The notes beneath the pieces were generated by a model. The model searched no databases. It was not told where the DNA came from and saw only the letters and a list, made by a program, of their open reading frames with translations. From the NCBI RefSeq assembly GCF_000820025.1, contig NZ_CDBI01000079.1, positions 62,001 to 126,000 on the forward strand: 64,000 nt of DNA. Reading direction: 5' to 3'. A program made the translations under genes and the position numbers. Position 1 is the first letter of the stretch; every line of letters begins with the position of its first letter. Positions 1 through 8,595 of the stretch are shown piece after piece. This DNA comes from Aeromonas popoffii (GTDB lineage: Bacteria > Pseudomonadota > Gammaproteobacteria > Enterobacterales > Aeromonadaceae).

Positions 1-2333
1 CGCGACAGCGGCTTGTTGCGCAGCACCAGCTTGCCCGGCTCCTGCAAGGCTTTCTCTAGCGCCTTCTTGATGGTGGCGGTGCGGTTGGGGCTGATGGGCT
101 CGCCACTCGGCTCCAGCACCACGAAGGTATCCAGCACATAGTCGCTGCGCGAATTCATGATCTGGGCATCGTGGATGTTGAGGTTCTTCTGATCCAGCGC
201 CGAGGCCACGGTGGCAAACAGGTTCGGGGTATCGCGGCAGTAGATGAACACCTCGCTGCCCCCCCGGGTCGGATGCTTGCCGATGATCACCAGCGGGGCC
301 GGGTTGTCGCCATGCGCGATGATCTTGCGACAGTGCCAGGCGATCTGCTCCGGGCTGTGGCGCAGGAAGTAGTCAGCCTTGAAGTCGCTCCACAGCTGGT
401 TGATGGCCGCTTCCGGCACGTCCCGCTGGGCCAGGATCTGCTTGGCCTGACGCTGGTTCTCGCGAATGCGCAGCCGCATGTCGGGCGGATTTTCCAGCCC
501 CTGGCGCAGCGCCTTCTGGGTGGCGAAGTAGAGTTCGCGTAGCAGGGTGCCTTTCCAGTCGTTCCAGAGGCTGTCGTTGGTAGCACAGATGTCGGCCACA
601 GTGAGGCAGTAGAGCAGGTCGAGATGTTGTTCGTCGCGTACTTTCTGGGCAAAGTCGGTGACCACCTCGGGATCATAGATGTCGCGGCGCTGGGCGGTGA
701 CTGACATCAGCAGGTGGTGGCGCACCAGCCAGGCGACCAGCCTGCTCTCGTAGCGATCCAGGCCGTGCAGCTGGCAAAACTCCAGTGCATCCACGGCGCC
801 GAGCTCGGAGTGATCCCCGCGCCGGCCCTTGGCGATGTCGTGAAACAGGGCGGCGATACTGAGCAGCTCCGGCTTGCGCAGCCGAGTGAACACCTCGTGG
901 CAGAGCGGGTGGCTCTGGCGACTGGCCGGATTGGGGAACTGGTGAATGTTCTTGAGCAGCCGGTGAGTGTGCTCATCGACCGTGTAGGCGTGGAACATGT
1001 CGAACTGCATCTGGCCCACGATGAGATTCCACTGGGGCAAATAGGCCGCCAGGATCCCGTATTTGTGCATCAGGGTGAGCGGCTGACCTATGCCGTTGGG
1101 GTGGCGCAGCAGCGCCATGAACAGGCGACGGCACTCGGGCAAATCCTGCAGCCAGCAGTTGAGCTTGCGGCGCGCCTCGCGCAGCTGGCGCAGGGTGGCG
1201 GAGTGGATGCCAGCCATCTCGGGATGTTGGGCTATCTGGTAGAAGAGCCGCAGTATGGCGGCGGGCTCGCGGCCAAACAGCTCGGCATCCACCGCGTCGA
1301 TGAGGCGACCACGGAGCTGGAATTCGTCAGAGAGGCGGCGCACGTCCATGGCGGTGTTGCCGAGGATAGCCTCGTCAAACAGTTGCAACAGCATCTCGTT
1401 GAGCTCCGAGACCCGCCGCACCGTCTGATAGAAGCGTTTCATCATCTGCTCGACCGGGCTGTTGCCGTCCCCCTCGAACCCCAGCATCTGGGCTACGGTG
1501 CGCTGGCGGTCGAACAGCAGGCGGTTGTCGCCCTTGTTGATGGCCATGTGCAGGGCGAAACGCACCTTCCACAGGAAATTCTGGCAGTCGAGCAGCTCAC
1601 GATACTCGGCCCGGTTGAGAAAGCCGTGGCTGGTCATCTCGAACAAGGTGGTGGCGCCGAAATGGCGGCGGGCGACCCAGGCCAGGGTCTGGATGTCCCG
1701 CAGTCCGCCCGGATTGCTCTTGAGATCCGGCTCCAGCTTGTAGGCTGTGCCCTGAAATTGCTGGTGGCGCAGCGCTTGCTCTTCGCGCTTGGCCTGGAAG
1801 AACTGCTCGCTCGGCCAGAAGTGCTGAGGGCCGGTCGCCTCCTTGAGTTGCTGGAAGCCTTCCAGGTTGCCGGTGATGTAGCGTGCCTCGATCAGGTTGG
1901 TGGCGACCGTGATGTCGGCGCGGCCCTGCTCTATGCATTCGGCCACGTTGCGTACCGCCTGACCCACCTCCAGCTTGAGATCCCACAGCAAGGTGATGAA
2001 TTCGCCGATGCGCAGCCCCAGCACCTCGTCCAGCTCATCGCCTTCATAGAGGATCAGCAGGTCTATGTCGGAGTGGGGGTGCAGCTCGCCACGGCCATAG
2101 CCGCCCACTGCGATCAGGGTGAGCGCCGTCTTGTCGAAGCCGAACTTCTGCCACAGCCGGGTCAGCAGATCATCCATGTATTCGGAGCGGGTGGCCACCA
2201 GTTCAATGATGTTGTCACCGGCATCGAAACGGGCGTGCAGCCAGCCGAGAAAACGGCTCAGATACTCTTTGCAGTTCTCGCGAGTGAGCTGATCGTCGGG
2301 TAACAGATGGGGGGAAAGCAGGCTGGCATCCAT
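1..2333 (-). CDS. glnD: GlnD, PII uridylyltransferase/uridylyl-removing enzyme (partial)
   Basis: Bifunctional sensor of glutamine that uridylylates and deuridylylates PII proteins, controlling glutamine synthetase and the Ntr response. The window holds the first ~777 codons of a protein normally near 880-890 residues; the C-terminal end lies beyond the left edge. Seen in order: nucleotidyltransferase core GGYGRGELHPHSDIDLL (about residues 77-93, with the D-x-D metal site), the HD hydrolase motif FHDIAKGRRGDHSE (near 496), and the start of the first ACT domain (PLVIIGKHP, near 680); the second ACT domain is missing. The ATG at 2333 lies 64 bp downstream of the map stop on the same strand, the map-glnD order seen in E. 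coli. A map hairpin lies between them, so transcription of glnD may be partly separate. Confidence 0.95.
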   Translation of the reverse strand, partial: MDASLLSPHLLPDDQLTRENCKEYLSRFLGWLHARFDAGDNIIELVATRSEYMDDLLTRLWQKFGFDKTALTLIAVGGYGRGELHPHSDIDLLILYEGDELDEVLGLRIGEFITLLWDLKLEVGQAVRNVAECIEQGRADITVATNLIEARYITGNLEGFQQLKEATGPQHFWPSEQFFQAKREEQALRHQQFQGTAYKLEPDLKSNPGGLRDIQTLAWVARRHFGATTLFEMTSHGFLNRAEYRELLDCQNFLWKVRFALHMAINKGDNRLLFDRQRTVAQMLGFEGDGNSPVEQMMKRFYQTVRRVSELNEMLLQLFDEAILGNTAMDVRRLSDEFQLRGRLIDAVDAELFGREPAAILRLFYQIAQHPEMAGIHSATLRQLREARRKLNCWLQDLPECRRLFMALLRHPNGIGQPLTLMHKYGILAAYLPQWNLIVGQMQFDMFHAYTVDEHTHRLLKNIHQFPNPASRQSHPLCHEVFTRLRKPELLSIAALFHDIAKGRRGDHSELGAVDALEFCQLHGLDRYESRLVAWLVRHHLLMSVTAQRRDIYDPEVVTDFAQKVRDEQHLDLLYCLTVADICATNDSLWNDWKGTLLRELYFATQKALRQGLENPPDMRLRIRENQRQAKQILAQRDVPEAAINQLWSDFKADYFLRHSPEQIAWHCRKIIAHGDNPAPLVIIGKHPTRGGSEVFIYCRDTPNLFATVASALDQKNLNIHDAQIMNSRSDYVLDTFVVLEPSGEPISPNRTATIKKALEKALQEPGKLVLRNKPLS

Positions 2334-2368
2334 GGCATCTCACACTCTCGGTCTGGCCGGATAAAGAT

Positions 2369-2393
2369 CAACCCCGGCGTGTGGCCGGGGTTG
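2369..2393 (-). terminator. Hairpin after map
   Basis: A perfect 10-bp stem (CAACCCCGGC pairing with GCCGGGGTTG, loop GTGTG) lies just downstream of the map stop. Read on the minus strand it is followed by ATCTTTATCC, a weak U-tract. It may be an inefficient terminator or attenuator between map and glnD. Confidence 0.55.
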
Positions 2394-2397
2394 AATA

Positions 2398-3186
2398 TCA
2401 AACGTGGCGGATAACACGCTCGATGGTGTCATCGGGGCGCAGGGTGAGCACCTCGCAGCCATCCTCGGTTACCAGCAGGGTATGCTCCCACTGGGCGGAG
2501 TCGCCGCCATCCTTGGTGGTCACGGTCCAGCCATCTTTCGGGTTGACCTTGCAGTGATACTTCTTGCTGTTGACCATGGGTTCGATGGTGAAGCACATGC
2601 CCGGCTTGAGCTCCAGCTTGCCGCCATTGCGGTAGTGCAGGATCTGCGGCTCCTCGTGGAATTCGCTGCCGATGCCGTGGCCACAGTAGTCGCGCACCAC
2701 GGAGAAGCCGGCCTTCTCGACGATGGGCTGGATCAGGGCGCCTATCTCGGTGATGCACATGCCGGGCCGCACCTGCTTGATGGCGGCATACAGGCTCTCC
2801 TGGGCAACCTTGCACAGCTGGCGACGCAGCGGTGTGGTCTCACCCACGATGAACATGGCGGAGGTGTCGCCGTGGAAGCCATCCTTGATGACCGTGATGT
2901 CCAGGTTGATGATGTCCCCTTCCCGCAATTTCTTGTGATTGGGGATGCCGTGACAGATGACGTCGTTCACCGAGGTGCAGATGGACTTGGGGAAGCCGTG
3001 GTAGTTGAGCGGGGCCGGGATTGCCTGCTGCACGTCGACAATATAGTCGTGGCACAAGGTGTTCAGCTCGTCGGTGGTGACGCCAGCCTTGACGTGGGGG
3101 GCTATCATGATTAGCACATCGGCGGCCAGCTGGCCGGCAACGCGCATCTTTTCAATCTCTTCCGGTGTCTTGATTTTAATGGACAT
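2398..3186 (-). CDS. map: Methionine aminopeptidase, type I
   Basis: Removes the initiator methionine from nascent proteins at the ribosome. At 262 aa it has the usual length of the short bacterial type I enzyme. The pita-bread metal ligands are all visible: the two aspartates of LDITVIKDGFHGDTSA, the histidine of CGHGIGSEFHEEP, the glutamate of FTIEPM, and the glutamate of AQWEHTLLVTE. The start (MSIKIKTPEEIEKMRVAG) matches family N-termini and has a purine-rich AAGAGAGA upstream. It is divergent from rpsB across 362 bp and precedes glnD, as in E. coli. Confidence 0.97.
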   Translation of the reverse strand: MSIKIKTPEEIEKMRVAGQLAADVLIMIAPHVKAGVTTDELNTLCHDYIVDVQQAIPAPLNYHGFPKSICTSVNDVICHGIPNHKKLREGDIINLDITVIKDGFHGDTSAMFIVGETTPLRRQLCKVAQESLYAAIKQVRPGMCITEIGALIQPIVEKAGFSVVRDYCGHGIGSEFHEEPQILHYRNGGKLELKPGMCFTIEPMVNSKKYHCKVNPKDGWTVTTKDGGDSAQWEHTLLVTEDGCEVLTLRPDDTIERVIRHV

Positions 3187-3397
3187 GGGATCTCTCTTGG
3201 GGCCTGACTGCGCATACGGTCGATGCCCAACAATCAGGTAATGAAAAATAGATGCGTTTGCAATCAGGCCAAAATTTTATCCCCAACCCCCGTTTACTTC
3301 CAGTGTGATTGTCATCACAACGTCAAATCCTCTGTCTGGCATCCAGCAGAGGGATCCATTTTTAGCACTCCGGCCGGTGGTGTCCTGGCCAAAGTTA

Positions 3398-3413
3398 TGG
3401 TATAAAGCGCGCC
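3398..3413 (+). promoter_or_regulatory. rpsB-tsf promoter: extended -10 plus GC-rich discriminator
   Basis: TGGTATAAA (extended -10: TG at 3398-3399, TATAAA at 3401-3406) is followed directly by GCGCGCC (3407-3413). This combination of an extended -10 with a GC-rich discriminator is known for the E. coli rpsB promoter and is typical of stringently controlled ribosomal promoters. No good -35 is seen, as expected for an extended -10 promoter. The implied start near 3414 gives a leader of about 135 nt. Confidence 0.75.
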
Positions 3414-3548
3414 GGAATGGGGAACTTGCGTCCGCATTTCATCACCCTTACTTAATAACACACACACATCGACACCTGTACCGGGGTGCCCCTTTGGGGT
3501 CGGTTACATGGGATGTGTGGAGGCCTAACCCCAATACAGAGGTATAAA
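3414..3548 (+). promoter_or_regulatory. rpsB 5' leader, probable S2 autoregulatory RNA
   Basis: An untranslated leader of about 135 nt precedes rpsB. It holds self-complementary GC-rich blocks, for example GGGGTGCCCC at 3483-3492 and GGAGGCCTAACCCC at 3519-3532. In gammaproteobacteria the rpsB leader is known to bind S2 and repress rpsB-tsf translation. The position and length fit, but I could not align this sequence to the known fold. The 3187-3397 stretch upstream holds the map promoter side and no gene that I can support. Confidence 0.5.
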
Positions 3549-4277
3549 ATGGCTAAAGTTTCTATGCGCGACATGCTGCAAGCCGGCGTTCACTTCGGTC
3601 ACCAGACTCGTTACTGGAACCCGAAAATGAAGTCCTACATCTTCGGTGCCCGCAGCAAGGTTCACATCATCAACTTGGAAAAAACCGTTCCGATGTTTGA
3701 CGATGCCATGAACTTCATCAGCTCCGTAGCTGCCAAGAAGGGCAAGGTACTGTTTGTAGGTACCAAGCGTGCCGCGTCTGAAGCCGTAAAAGATGCCGCC
3801 GGTCGTTGCGACCAGTTCTATGTCAACCACCGCTGGTTGGGTGGCATGCTGACCAACTGGAAAACCGTTCGTCAGTCCATCAAGCGCCTGAAAGATCTGG
3901 AAACCCAGAGCCAAGACGGTACCTTCGAAAAGCTGACCAAGAAAGAGGCGCTGATGCGTACTCGCGAAATGGACAAGCTGGAGAAGAGCCTGGGTGGTAT
4001 CAAGAACATGGGCGGCCTGCCTGACGTGCTGTTCGTTGTCGATGCCGACCACGAGCACATCGCTATCAAAGAAGCCAACAACCTGGGTATCCCGGTAGTT
4101 TCCATCGTTGATACCAACTCCAACCCGGACGGCGTTGATTACGTCATCCCGGGTAACGACGATGCTATCCGTGCCGTACAGCTGTATCTGAATGCTGCTG
4201 CTGACACCGTACTGGAAGCTCGCGCTCAGGACATCGTTGTTCAAGCCGAACAAGATGGCTTCGTTGAAGCTGAGTAA
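3549..4277 (+). CDS. rpsB: Small ribosomal subunit protein S2
   Basis: Primary component of the 30S subunit near the platform and binding site for S1. At 242 aa it is close to E. coli S2 (241). The N-terminus [20 protein letters not shown] and the internal block [17 protein letters not shown] are diagnostic. An in-frame ATG-like extension upstream is rejected because ATGGCTAAAGTT at 3549 has AGAGGT just upstream and matches the family start. First gene of rpsB-tsf. Codon use is highly biased, as expected for a ribosomal protein. Confidence 0.98.
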   Translation: MAKVSMRDMLQAGVHFGHQTRYWNPKMKSYIFGARSKVHIINLEKTVPMFDDAMNFISSVAAKKGKVLFVGTKRAASEAVKDAAGRCDQFYVNHRWLGGMLTNWKTVRQSIKRLKDLETQSQDGTFEKLTKKEALMRTREMDKLEKSLGGIKNMGGLPDVLFVVDADHEHIAIKEANNLGIPVVSIVDTNSNPDGVDYVIPGNDDAIRAVQLYLNAAADTVLEARAQDIVVQAEQDGFVEAE

Positions 4278-4327
4278 TTGATAAGGACTGAAAAGCCCTT
4301 ATTAACCAAGCTGATGTAATTGGTTAG

Positions 4328-4355
4328 CAGGGGCCCTTGTGGCCCCTGTTTCTTG
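4328..4355 (+). terminator. Attenuator hairpin between rpsB and tsf
   Basis: CAGGGGCC and GGCCCCTG (4328-4335, 4341-4348) form a perfect 8-bp stem with loop CTTGT, followed by TTTCTT. A partial terminator between rpsB and tsf is also present in E. coli and would reduce EF-Ts output relative to S2. Confidence 0.75.
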
Positions 4356-4381
4356 TCAATTCAAGACCGAGGATACTGGAC

Positions 4382-5263
4382 ATGGCTAACGTTACTGCCG
4401 CCCTGGTAAAAGAACTGCGCGAGCGCACTGCTGCTGGCATGATGGATTGCAAAAAAGCACTGGAAGAAGCTGCTGGTGATATCGAGCTGGCAATCGAGAA
4501 CATGCGCAAATCCGGTCAGGCCAAAGCCGCCAAAAAAGCAGGCCGTATCGCTGCTGAAGGCGTGATTTTCGCCCGTACCGAAGGCAACATTGCTGCCATG
4601 ATCGAGCTGAACAGCGAAACCGACTTCGTCGCCAAAGATGCCAGCTTCATGGCAATGGGCCAGAAGATCGCCGATATCGCTGCGACCCAGAAAATTGCTG
4701 ACGTCGACGCCCTGAAAGCGACCGATTTCGGCAATGGTGAGTCCATCGAGCTGACCATCACCAACCTGATCGCCAAGATCGGTGAGAACATGAACCTGCG
4801 TCGCGTGATGCTGGTTGAAGGTGACAACCTGGGCACCTACGTTCACGGTTCCCGCATTGGTGTTATCACCAAGCTGACCGGTGGTTCCGCCGAGCTGGCC
4901 AAAGATCTGGCCATGCACGTTGCAGCCAACAGCCCGCAATTCGTCAAGCCTGAAGACGTGTCTGCTGAAGTCGTTGCCAAAGAGCGCGAAATTCAGATCG
5001 ACATCGCCATCAACTCCGGCAAGCCGAAAGAGATCGCCGAGAAGATGGTTGAAGGCCGCATGAAGAAGTTCACCGGTGAGGTTTCCCTGACTGGTCAACC
5101 GTTCGTGAAAGATCCTTCCATGACCGTTGCCGAGCTGCTGAAGAAAGAAGGCGCTGACGTTGTCTCCTTCACCCGTTTCGAAGTGGGCGAAGGCATCGAG
5201 AAGCAAGAGACCGATTTCGCTGCTGAAGTTGCAGCCCAAATCGCGGCCGCTCAGAAGGCCTAA
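4382..5263 (+). CDS. tsf: Elongation factor Ts
   Basis: Guanine nucleotide exchange factor for EF-Tu. The 293 aa are slightly longer than E. coli EF-Ts (283). The N-terminal UBA-like segment [21 protein letters not shown] is followed by the EF-Tu-binding motif [11 protein letters not shown] (about residues 75-85) that includes the TDFV loop intruding near the EF-Tu magnesium site. The start is the ATG at 4382 after GAGGATACTGGAC, with family homology beginning exactly there. Second gene of the rpsB operon, separated by an attenuator hairpin. Confidence 0.98.
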   Translation: MANVTAALVKELRERTAAGMMDCKKALEEAAGDIELAIENMRKSGQAKAAKKAGRIAAEGVIFARTEGNIAAMIELNSETDFVAKDASFMAMGQKIADIAATQKIADVDALKATDFGNGESIELTITNLIAKIGENMNLRRVMLVEGDNLGTYVHGSRIGVITKLTGGSAELAKDLAMHVAANSPQFVKPEDVSAEVVAKEREIQIDIAINSGKPKEIAEKMVEGRMKKFTGEVSLTGQPFVKDPSMTVAELLKKEGADVVSFTRFEVGEGIEKQETDFAAEVAAQIAAAQKA

Positions 5264-5288
5264 CCGAACCGGTTTTTCCGTTTCCCCA

Positions 5289-5316
5289 GACCGCGACTTA
5301 TGTCGCGGTCTTTATA
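5289..5316 (+). terminator. Intrinsic terminator after tsf
   Basis: GACCGCGAC and GTCGCGGTC (5289-5297, 5302-5310) form a perfect 9-bp stem with loop TTAT, followed by TTTATAT. It ends the rpsB-tsf unit or attenuates into pyrH. Confidence 0.85.
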
Positions 5317-5334
5317 TGACCAGGAATCAGTGAC

Positions 5335-6069
5335 ATGAGTACCAATCCCAAGCCTGCATACAGACGTGTTCTTCTGAAATTGAGTGGTGAAGCCCTGCAA
5401 GGATCCGAGGGTTTTGGCATTGATCCGGCGGTGCTGGAGCGGATGGCCCAAGAGATCAAAGAATTGGTTGAGCTGGGTGTTCAGGTCGGTCTGGTCATCG
5501 GTGGCGGCAACCTGTTCCGTGGTGCTGGTCTTGCCAAAGCGGGCATGAACCGCGTGGTGGGCGACCACATGGGTATGCTGGCCACCGTCATGAACGGTCT
5601 GGCCATGCGTGATGCCCTGCATCGTGCTTATGTGAATGCCCGTCTGATGTCTGCCATCTCTCTGCAGGGCGTTTGTGATTCCTATAGCTGGGCCGAGGCC
5701 ATCAGCCAGCTGCGCGCCGGCAAGGTAGTGATCTTCTCTGCCGGTACTGGCAACCCCTTCTTTACCACCGACTCCGCGGCCTGCCTGCGCGGGATCGAGA
5801 TCGAAGCCGACGTGGTGCTCAAAGCCACCAAGGTCGATGGCGTATTCACGGATGATCCGGTCAAGAACCCGGATGCCGTGCTGTACCATGAATTGAGTTA
5901 TGATGAAGTTCTTGAAAAAGAACTCAAAGTGATGGATCTTGCTGCTTTTACTCTGGCCCGTGACCATGATCTGCCGATCCGCGTGTTCAACATGAACAAA
6001 CCGGGTGCGCTGCGTCGGGTTATCATGGGTGAGCCGGAAGGCACCCTGATCCACCACATCGGCAAGTAA
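5335..6069 (+). CDS. pyrH: UMP kinase
   Basis: Phosphorylates UMP to UDP in pyrimidine nucleotide synthesis. It is the hexameric bacterial enzyme of the amino-acid-kinase fold, activated by GTP and inhibited by UTP. At 244 aa it is the normal length. The N-terminal KLSGEAL nucleotide-binding segment, [10 protein letters not shown] (about 58-67), [11 protein letters not shown] and the [16 protein letters not shown] loop are all present. ATG at 5335 follows CAGGAATCAGTGAC. A five-codon ORF (ATG at 5316) sits between the tsf terminator and this start. Confidence 0.98.
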   Translation: MSTNPKPAYRRVLLKLSGEALQGSEGFGIDPAVLERMAQEIKELVELGVQVGLVIGGGNLFRGAGLAKAGMNRVVGDHMGMLATVMNGLAMRDALHRAYVNARLMSAISLQGVCDSYSWAEAISQLRAGKVVIFSAGTGNPFFTTDSAACLRGIEIEADVVLKATKVDGVFTDDPVKNPDAVLYHELSYDEVLEKELKVMDLAAFTLARDHDLPIRVFNMNKPGALRRVIMGEPEGTLIHHIGK

Positions 6070-6121
6070 GGCAAGAGATCAGGCTGGAAGGCGCTCTTAT
6101 TCATTACGCCAGCAAATAAAT

Positions 6122-6175
6122 ATGATAGACACGAGCCGCGTGGCGGCTCGTTCGCCAAAAGGAAAACCACTGTGA
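6122..6175 (+). other. Possible micro-ORF overlapping the frr start
   Basis: A 17-codon frame starting ATG at 6122 ends in a TGA that overlaps the frr GTG start (GTGA, 6172-6175). Its N-terminus [11 protein letters not shown] is faintly like Frr ([11 protein letters not shown]). It contains a perfect 9-bp hairpin (6131-6139 with 6143-6151). It resembles the clearer micro-ORFs before dxr and rseP, but by itself the similarity could be chance. Confidence 0.25.
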
Positions 6176-6729
6176 TCAACGAGATTAAAAACGACGCCAA
6201 GGACCGTATGGCCAAGAGCGTAGAGTCGCTCAAGACCCAGATGTCCAAGATCCGTACCGGCCGTGCTCACCCGAGCCTGCTCGACGGTATCCAGGTTGAG
6301 TATTACGGTGCTGCCACTCCTCTGAAACAGTTGGCCAACGTGGTGGCAGAAGATGCTCGTACCCTGTCCATCTCCATTTTTGACCGCTCCATGATCCAGG
6401 CGGTAGAAAAGGCAATCCTGACCTCTGATCTGGGCCTGAACCCGTCCAGCAATGGCCAGACCTTGCGCGTGCCCTTGCCGCCGCTGACCGAAGAGCGTCG
6501 CCGCGATTTGACCAAGATCGTCCGTGCCGAAGCCGAAGGTGCCCGTGTGGCCGTGCGCAACATCCGTCGCGATGCCAACGCCGACCTGAAAGCGCTGCTC
6601 AAGGACAAAGAGATCTCCGAAGACGACGACCGTCGTGCCCAGGAAGAGATCCAGAAACTCACCGATGCCTTCATCAAGCTGGCGGATGACGCCCTGGCCG
6701 TGAAGGAAAAGGAGCTAATGGAAATCTAA
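6172..6729 (+). CDS. frr: Ribosome recycling factor
   Basis: Together with EF-G, splits post-termination ribosomes. 185 aa, the family's standard length. The three-helix-bundle motifs [15 protein letters not shown] (about 24-38), [17 protein letters not shown] and VRNIRRDAN are present. Initiation is at GTG 6172 after AAAGGAAAACCACT; E. coli frr also uses GTG. It lies between pyrH and uppS, as in many gammaproteobacteria. Confidence 0.97.
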   Translation: MINEIKNDAKDRMAKSVESLKTQMSKIRTGRAHPSLLDGIQVEYYGAATPLKQLANVVAEDARTLSISIFDRSMIQAVEKAILTSDLGLNPSSNGQTLRVPLPPLTEERRRDLTKIVRAEAEGARVAVRNIRRDANADLKALLKDKEISEDDDRRAQEEIQKLTDAFIKLADDALAVKEKELMEI

Positions 6730-6750
6730 GTCTCTGACAGGTATATTACG

Positions 6751-6790
6751 AGCGCCGTGTAGTGCCCCTGCACGGCGCTTTTGTCTTTGT
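6751..6790 (+). terminator. Intrinsic terminator between frr and uppS
   Basis: AGCGCCGTG (6751-6759) pairs perfectly with CACGGCGCT (6771-6779) across an 11-nt loop, followed by TTTTGTCTTT. It separates the translation genes from the envelope block, so uppS onward probably has its own promoter or relies on read-through. Confidence 0.8.
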
Positions 6791-6801
6791 GGGAGAAATG
6801 A

Positions 6802-7578
6802 ATGTCGCTTTTGGCAGCGTTAGGTAATTGTGCCAACTCGTCCTTGCCTCGTCATGTGGCCATCATCATGGATGGCAACGGGCGCTGGGCTCAGAACCGT
6901 GGCAAGATGCGGGTCTATGGTCACAAGGCGGGCGTGAAGTCTGTTCGTGAGGCGGTGACCTTTGCCGCGCGCGCCAAGATAGAGGCGTTGACCCTGTTTG
7001 CCTTCTCCAGTGAGAACTGGCGGCGGCCGGAAGGGGAGGTCAGTGCCCTGATGGAGCTGTTCCTGACCGTGCTGGGCCGTGAGGTCAGTAAACTGCACAG
7101 CAACGGGATCCGGCTCAAGGTGATCGGTGATACCGCCCGCTTCAGCGACCGCTTGCAAGCCAAGATCGCCAAGGCCGAGGCCCTGACCGCCGACAACCAG
7201 GGGCTGACCCTCAATATTGCCGCCAATTACGGTGGTCAGTGGGATATCGCCCTGGCGGCCCGTAAACTGGCCCGTGCCGTGGCGGCAGGCGAGCTGGACG
7301 CCGATGCCATTGATGAGTCCCTGCTGGCCGGACAGGTCTGCATGGCCGACCTGCCCCCCGTGGATCTGCTGATCCGGACCGGCGGCGATCATCGCATCAG
7401 CAATTTTGTGTTATGGCAGCTCGCCTATGCAGAGCTCTATTTTACCCCGGTATTGTGGCCCGATTTCAACGAGGCCGAGTTCAGTGAGGCGGTCGCCTCT
7501 TTCGTTGCCCGCGAGCGTCGCTTCGGGTGTACGGGTGAACAGATACGGGAATTGATCGCCGAGCATCAGACCGGCTAA
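6802..7578 (+). CDS. uppS: Undecaprenyl diphosphate synthase
   Basis: Cis-prenyltransferase that extends farnesyl diphosphate with isopentenyl diphosphate to C55-PP, the lipid carrier for peptidoglycan and O-antigen. 258 aa. The catalytic block [14 protein letters not shown] (aspartate near residue 24), [12 protein letters not shown], and the C-terminal [18 protein letters not shown] and [12 protein letters not shown] are intact. ATG 6802 is preceded by GGGAG with 6-nt spacing; an overlapping ATG four bases upstream opens only a 9-codon frame. It leads the uppS-cdsA-dxr-rseP block. Confidence 0.97.
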   Translation: MSLLAALGNCANSSLPRHVAIIMDGNGRWAQNRGKMRVYGHKAGVKSVREAVTFAARAKIEALTLFAFSSENWRRPEGEVSALMELFLTVLGREVSKLHSNGIRLKVIGDTARFSDRLQAKIAKAEALTADNQGLTLNIAANYGGQWDIALAARKLARAVAAGELDADAIDESLLAGQVCMADLPPVDLLIRTGGDHRISNFVLWQLAYAELYFTPVLWPDFNEAEFSEAVASFVARERRFGCTGEQIRELIAEHQTG

Positions 7579-7604
7579 ATCCCCTCCCAAGAGAGAGGTT
7601 TCTT

Positions 7605-8462
7605 TTGCTAAAACAACGAATTATTACCGCATTGCTACTGGTTCCCCTGGTGTTGGGGGCGCTATTTTTTCTGCCGTTGAAATTCTTTGCCCTGTTGGCA
7701 GCCTTGGTGTTTCTGTTGGCCAGCCGCGAGTGGAGCGGCTTCGTCTCTGCCCAGCCGCAGCAATGGTTGCCGCTGGTGTTCTGTCTGCTGCTCGGTGCCA
7801 GCCTGTTCCTGCTGCCGGTCGAGCAGCTGTGGACTCCCCATCTGAACCCGCTGGTGATGGGTGTGCTCTGGACCGCGTGCAGCTGGTGGCTGCTGGGGCT
7901 ATTGCTGGTATTGCGTTATCCCCAGAGCGCCAAGCTGTGGAAAGAGTCCATCTGGCTCAAGTCCCTGTTCGGTCTGGTGACCCTGGTGCCCTTCTTCTGG
8001 TCCCTGGTGGCTATCCGTGGTTACAACTTCTATCACGACCCCATGATGGGGTCCTGGATCCTGCTGTTCGTCATGGGGTTGGTCTGGGCGGCAGATTCTG
8101 GCGCGTACTTTTTTGGCAAGGCCTTTGGCAAACACAAGCTGGCACCGGCCGTCAGCCCTGGTAAAACCATCGAAGGCATGTTTGGCGGCCTGTTTACTGC
8201 CAGCCTGCTGGCCGTTGCTGTGACCTGGTTCATGGATTTCGTGCCCGCCAAGATGGCCATTGTGCTGTTTTGCTCCCTGCTGGCGGTGCTGGCATCCGTA
8301 CTCGGCGATCTGACCGAGAGCATGTTCAAGCGGGAGGCGGGCATCAAGGATTCTGGTACCCTGCTGCCCGGTCATGGCGGCATTCTCGACCGGATCGATA
8401 GCCTGACGGCCGCCCTGCCGGTATTTCTGCTCAGCTATCTGTTGCTCAGCCAGGAATTCTGA
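7605..8462 (+). CDS. cdsA: Phosphatidate cytidylyltransferase (CDP-diglyceride synthase)
   Basis: Makes CDP-diacylglycerol from phosphatidate and CTP, the branch point for phospholipids. 285 aa with about eight hydrophobic segments. The CDS signature is complete near the C-terminus: FKREAGIKDSG and LPGHGGILDRIDS. Initiation is at TTG 7605 after GAGAGAGG; translation from there gives the expected N-terminus MLKQRIITALLL. The stop TGA (8460-8462) overlaps an ATG that begins a micro-ORF, not dxr directly. Confidence 0.96.
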   Translation: MLKQRIITALLLVPLVLGALFFLPLKFFALLAALVFLLASREWSGFVSAQPQQWLPLVFCLLLGASLFLLPVEQLWTPHLNPLVMGVLWTACSWWLLGLLLVLRYPQSAKLWKESIWLKSLFGLVTLVPFFWSLVAIRGYNFYHDPMMGSWILLFVMGLVWAADSGAYFFGKAFGKHKLAPAVSPGKTIEGMFGGLFTASLLAVAVTWFMDFVPAKMAIVLFCSLLAVLASVLGDLTESMFKREAGIKDSGTLLPGHGGILDRIDSLTAALPVFLLSYLLLSQEF

Positions 8463-8530
8463 TGCCTCACTCGCTGATGATCCCGGGAGCGTCCGGCTCC
8501 GTCAGTCTGTTACTCGTTCAGGAGTGTTAA
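8462..8530 (+). other. Junction micro-ORF A (22 codons)
   Basis: ATG at 8462 overlaps the cdsA stop (TGATG) and the frame ends in TAA at 8528-8530, which overlaps the next ATG (TAATG). Its N-terminal half, MPHSLMIPGASGSV, aligns with Dxr ([14 protein letters not shown]) including the glycine-rich nucleotide-binding motif; its tail SLLLVQEC aligns with the CdsA tail YLLLSQEF. The upstream ribosome-binding site is CAGGAA, 7 nt from the start. Probably translated by coupling from cdsA; no function can be assigned to the peptide. Confidence 0.6.
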
Positions 8531-8595
8531 TGAATAGTCTGATGATCTTGAAGGCTTTCGGCTCCATCCATCCGTTAGCAAGTCGGGAGTGTTGA
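8530..8595 (+). other. Junction micro-ORF B (21 codons)
   Basis: ATG at 8530 overlaps the stop of micro-ORF A, and the TGA at 8593-8595 overlaps the dxr ATG. The peptide starts [13 protein letters not shown], similar to Dxr residues 1-12, and ends HPLASREC, similar to the tail of micro-ORF A. The site GGAG lies 5 nt from the start, the same spacing as for dxr itself (GGGAG). It keeps an open frame despite about one-third nucleotide divergence from its neighbours. Confidence 0.6.

Noticed and set aside
714-2303. A 529-codon open frame antisense to glnD, and similar long antisense frames over dnaE, bamA and ligA
   Set aside because: High GC content gives long shadow frames opposite real genes. 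The minus-strand glnD frame has clear GlnD domains; the antisense products have no family features.
3486-3548. Upstream in-frame start for rpsB
   Set aside because: It would lie inside the conserved untranslated leader; ATG at 3549 has the ribosome-binding site and the family N-terminus.
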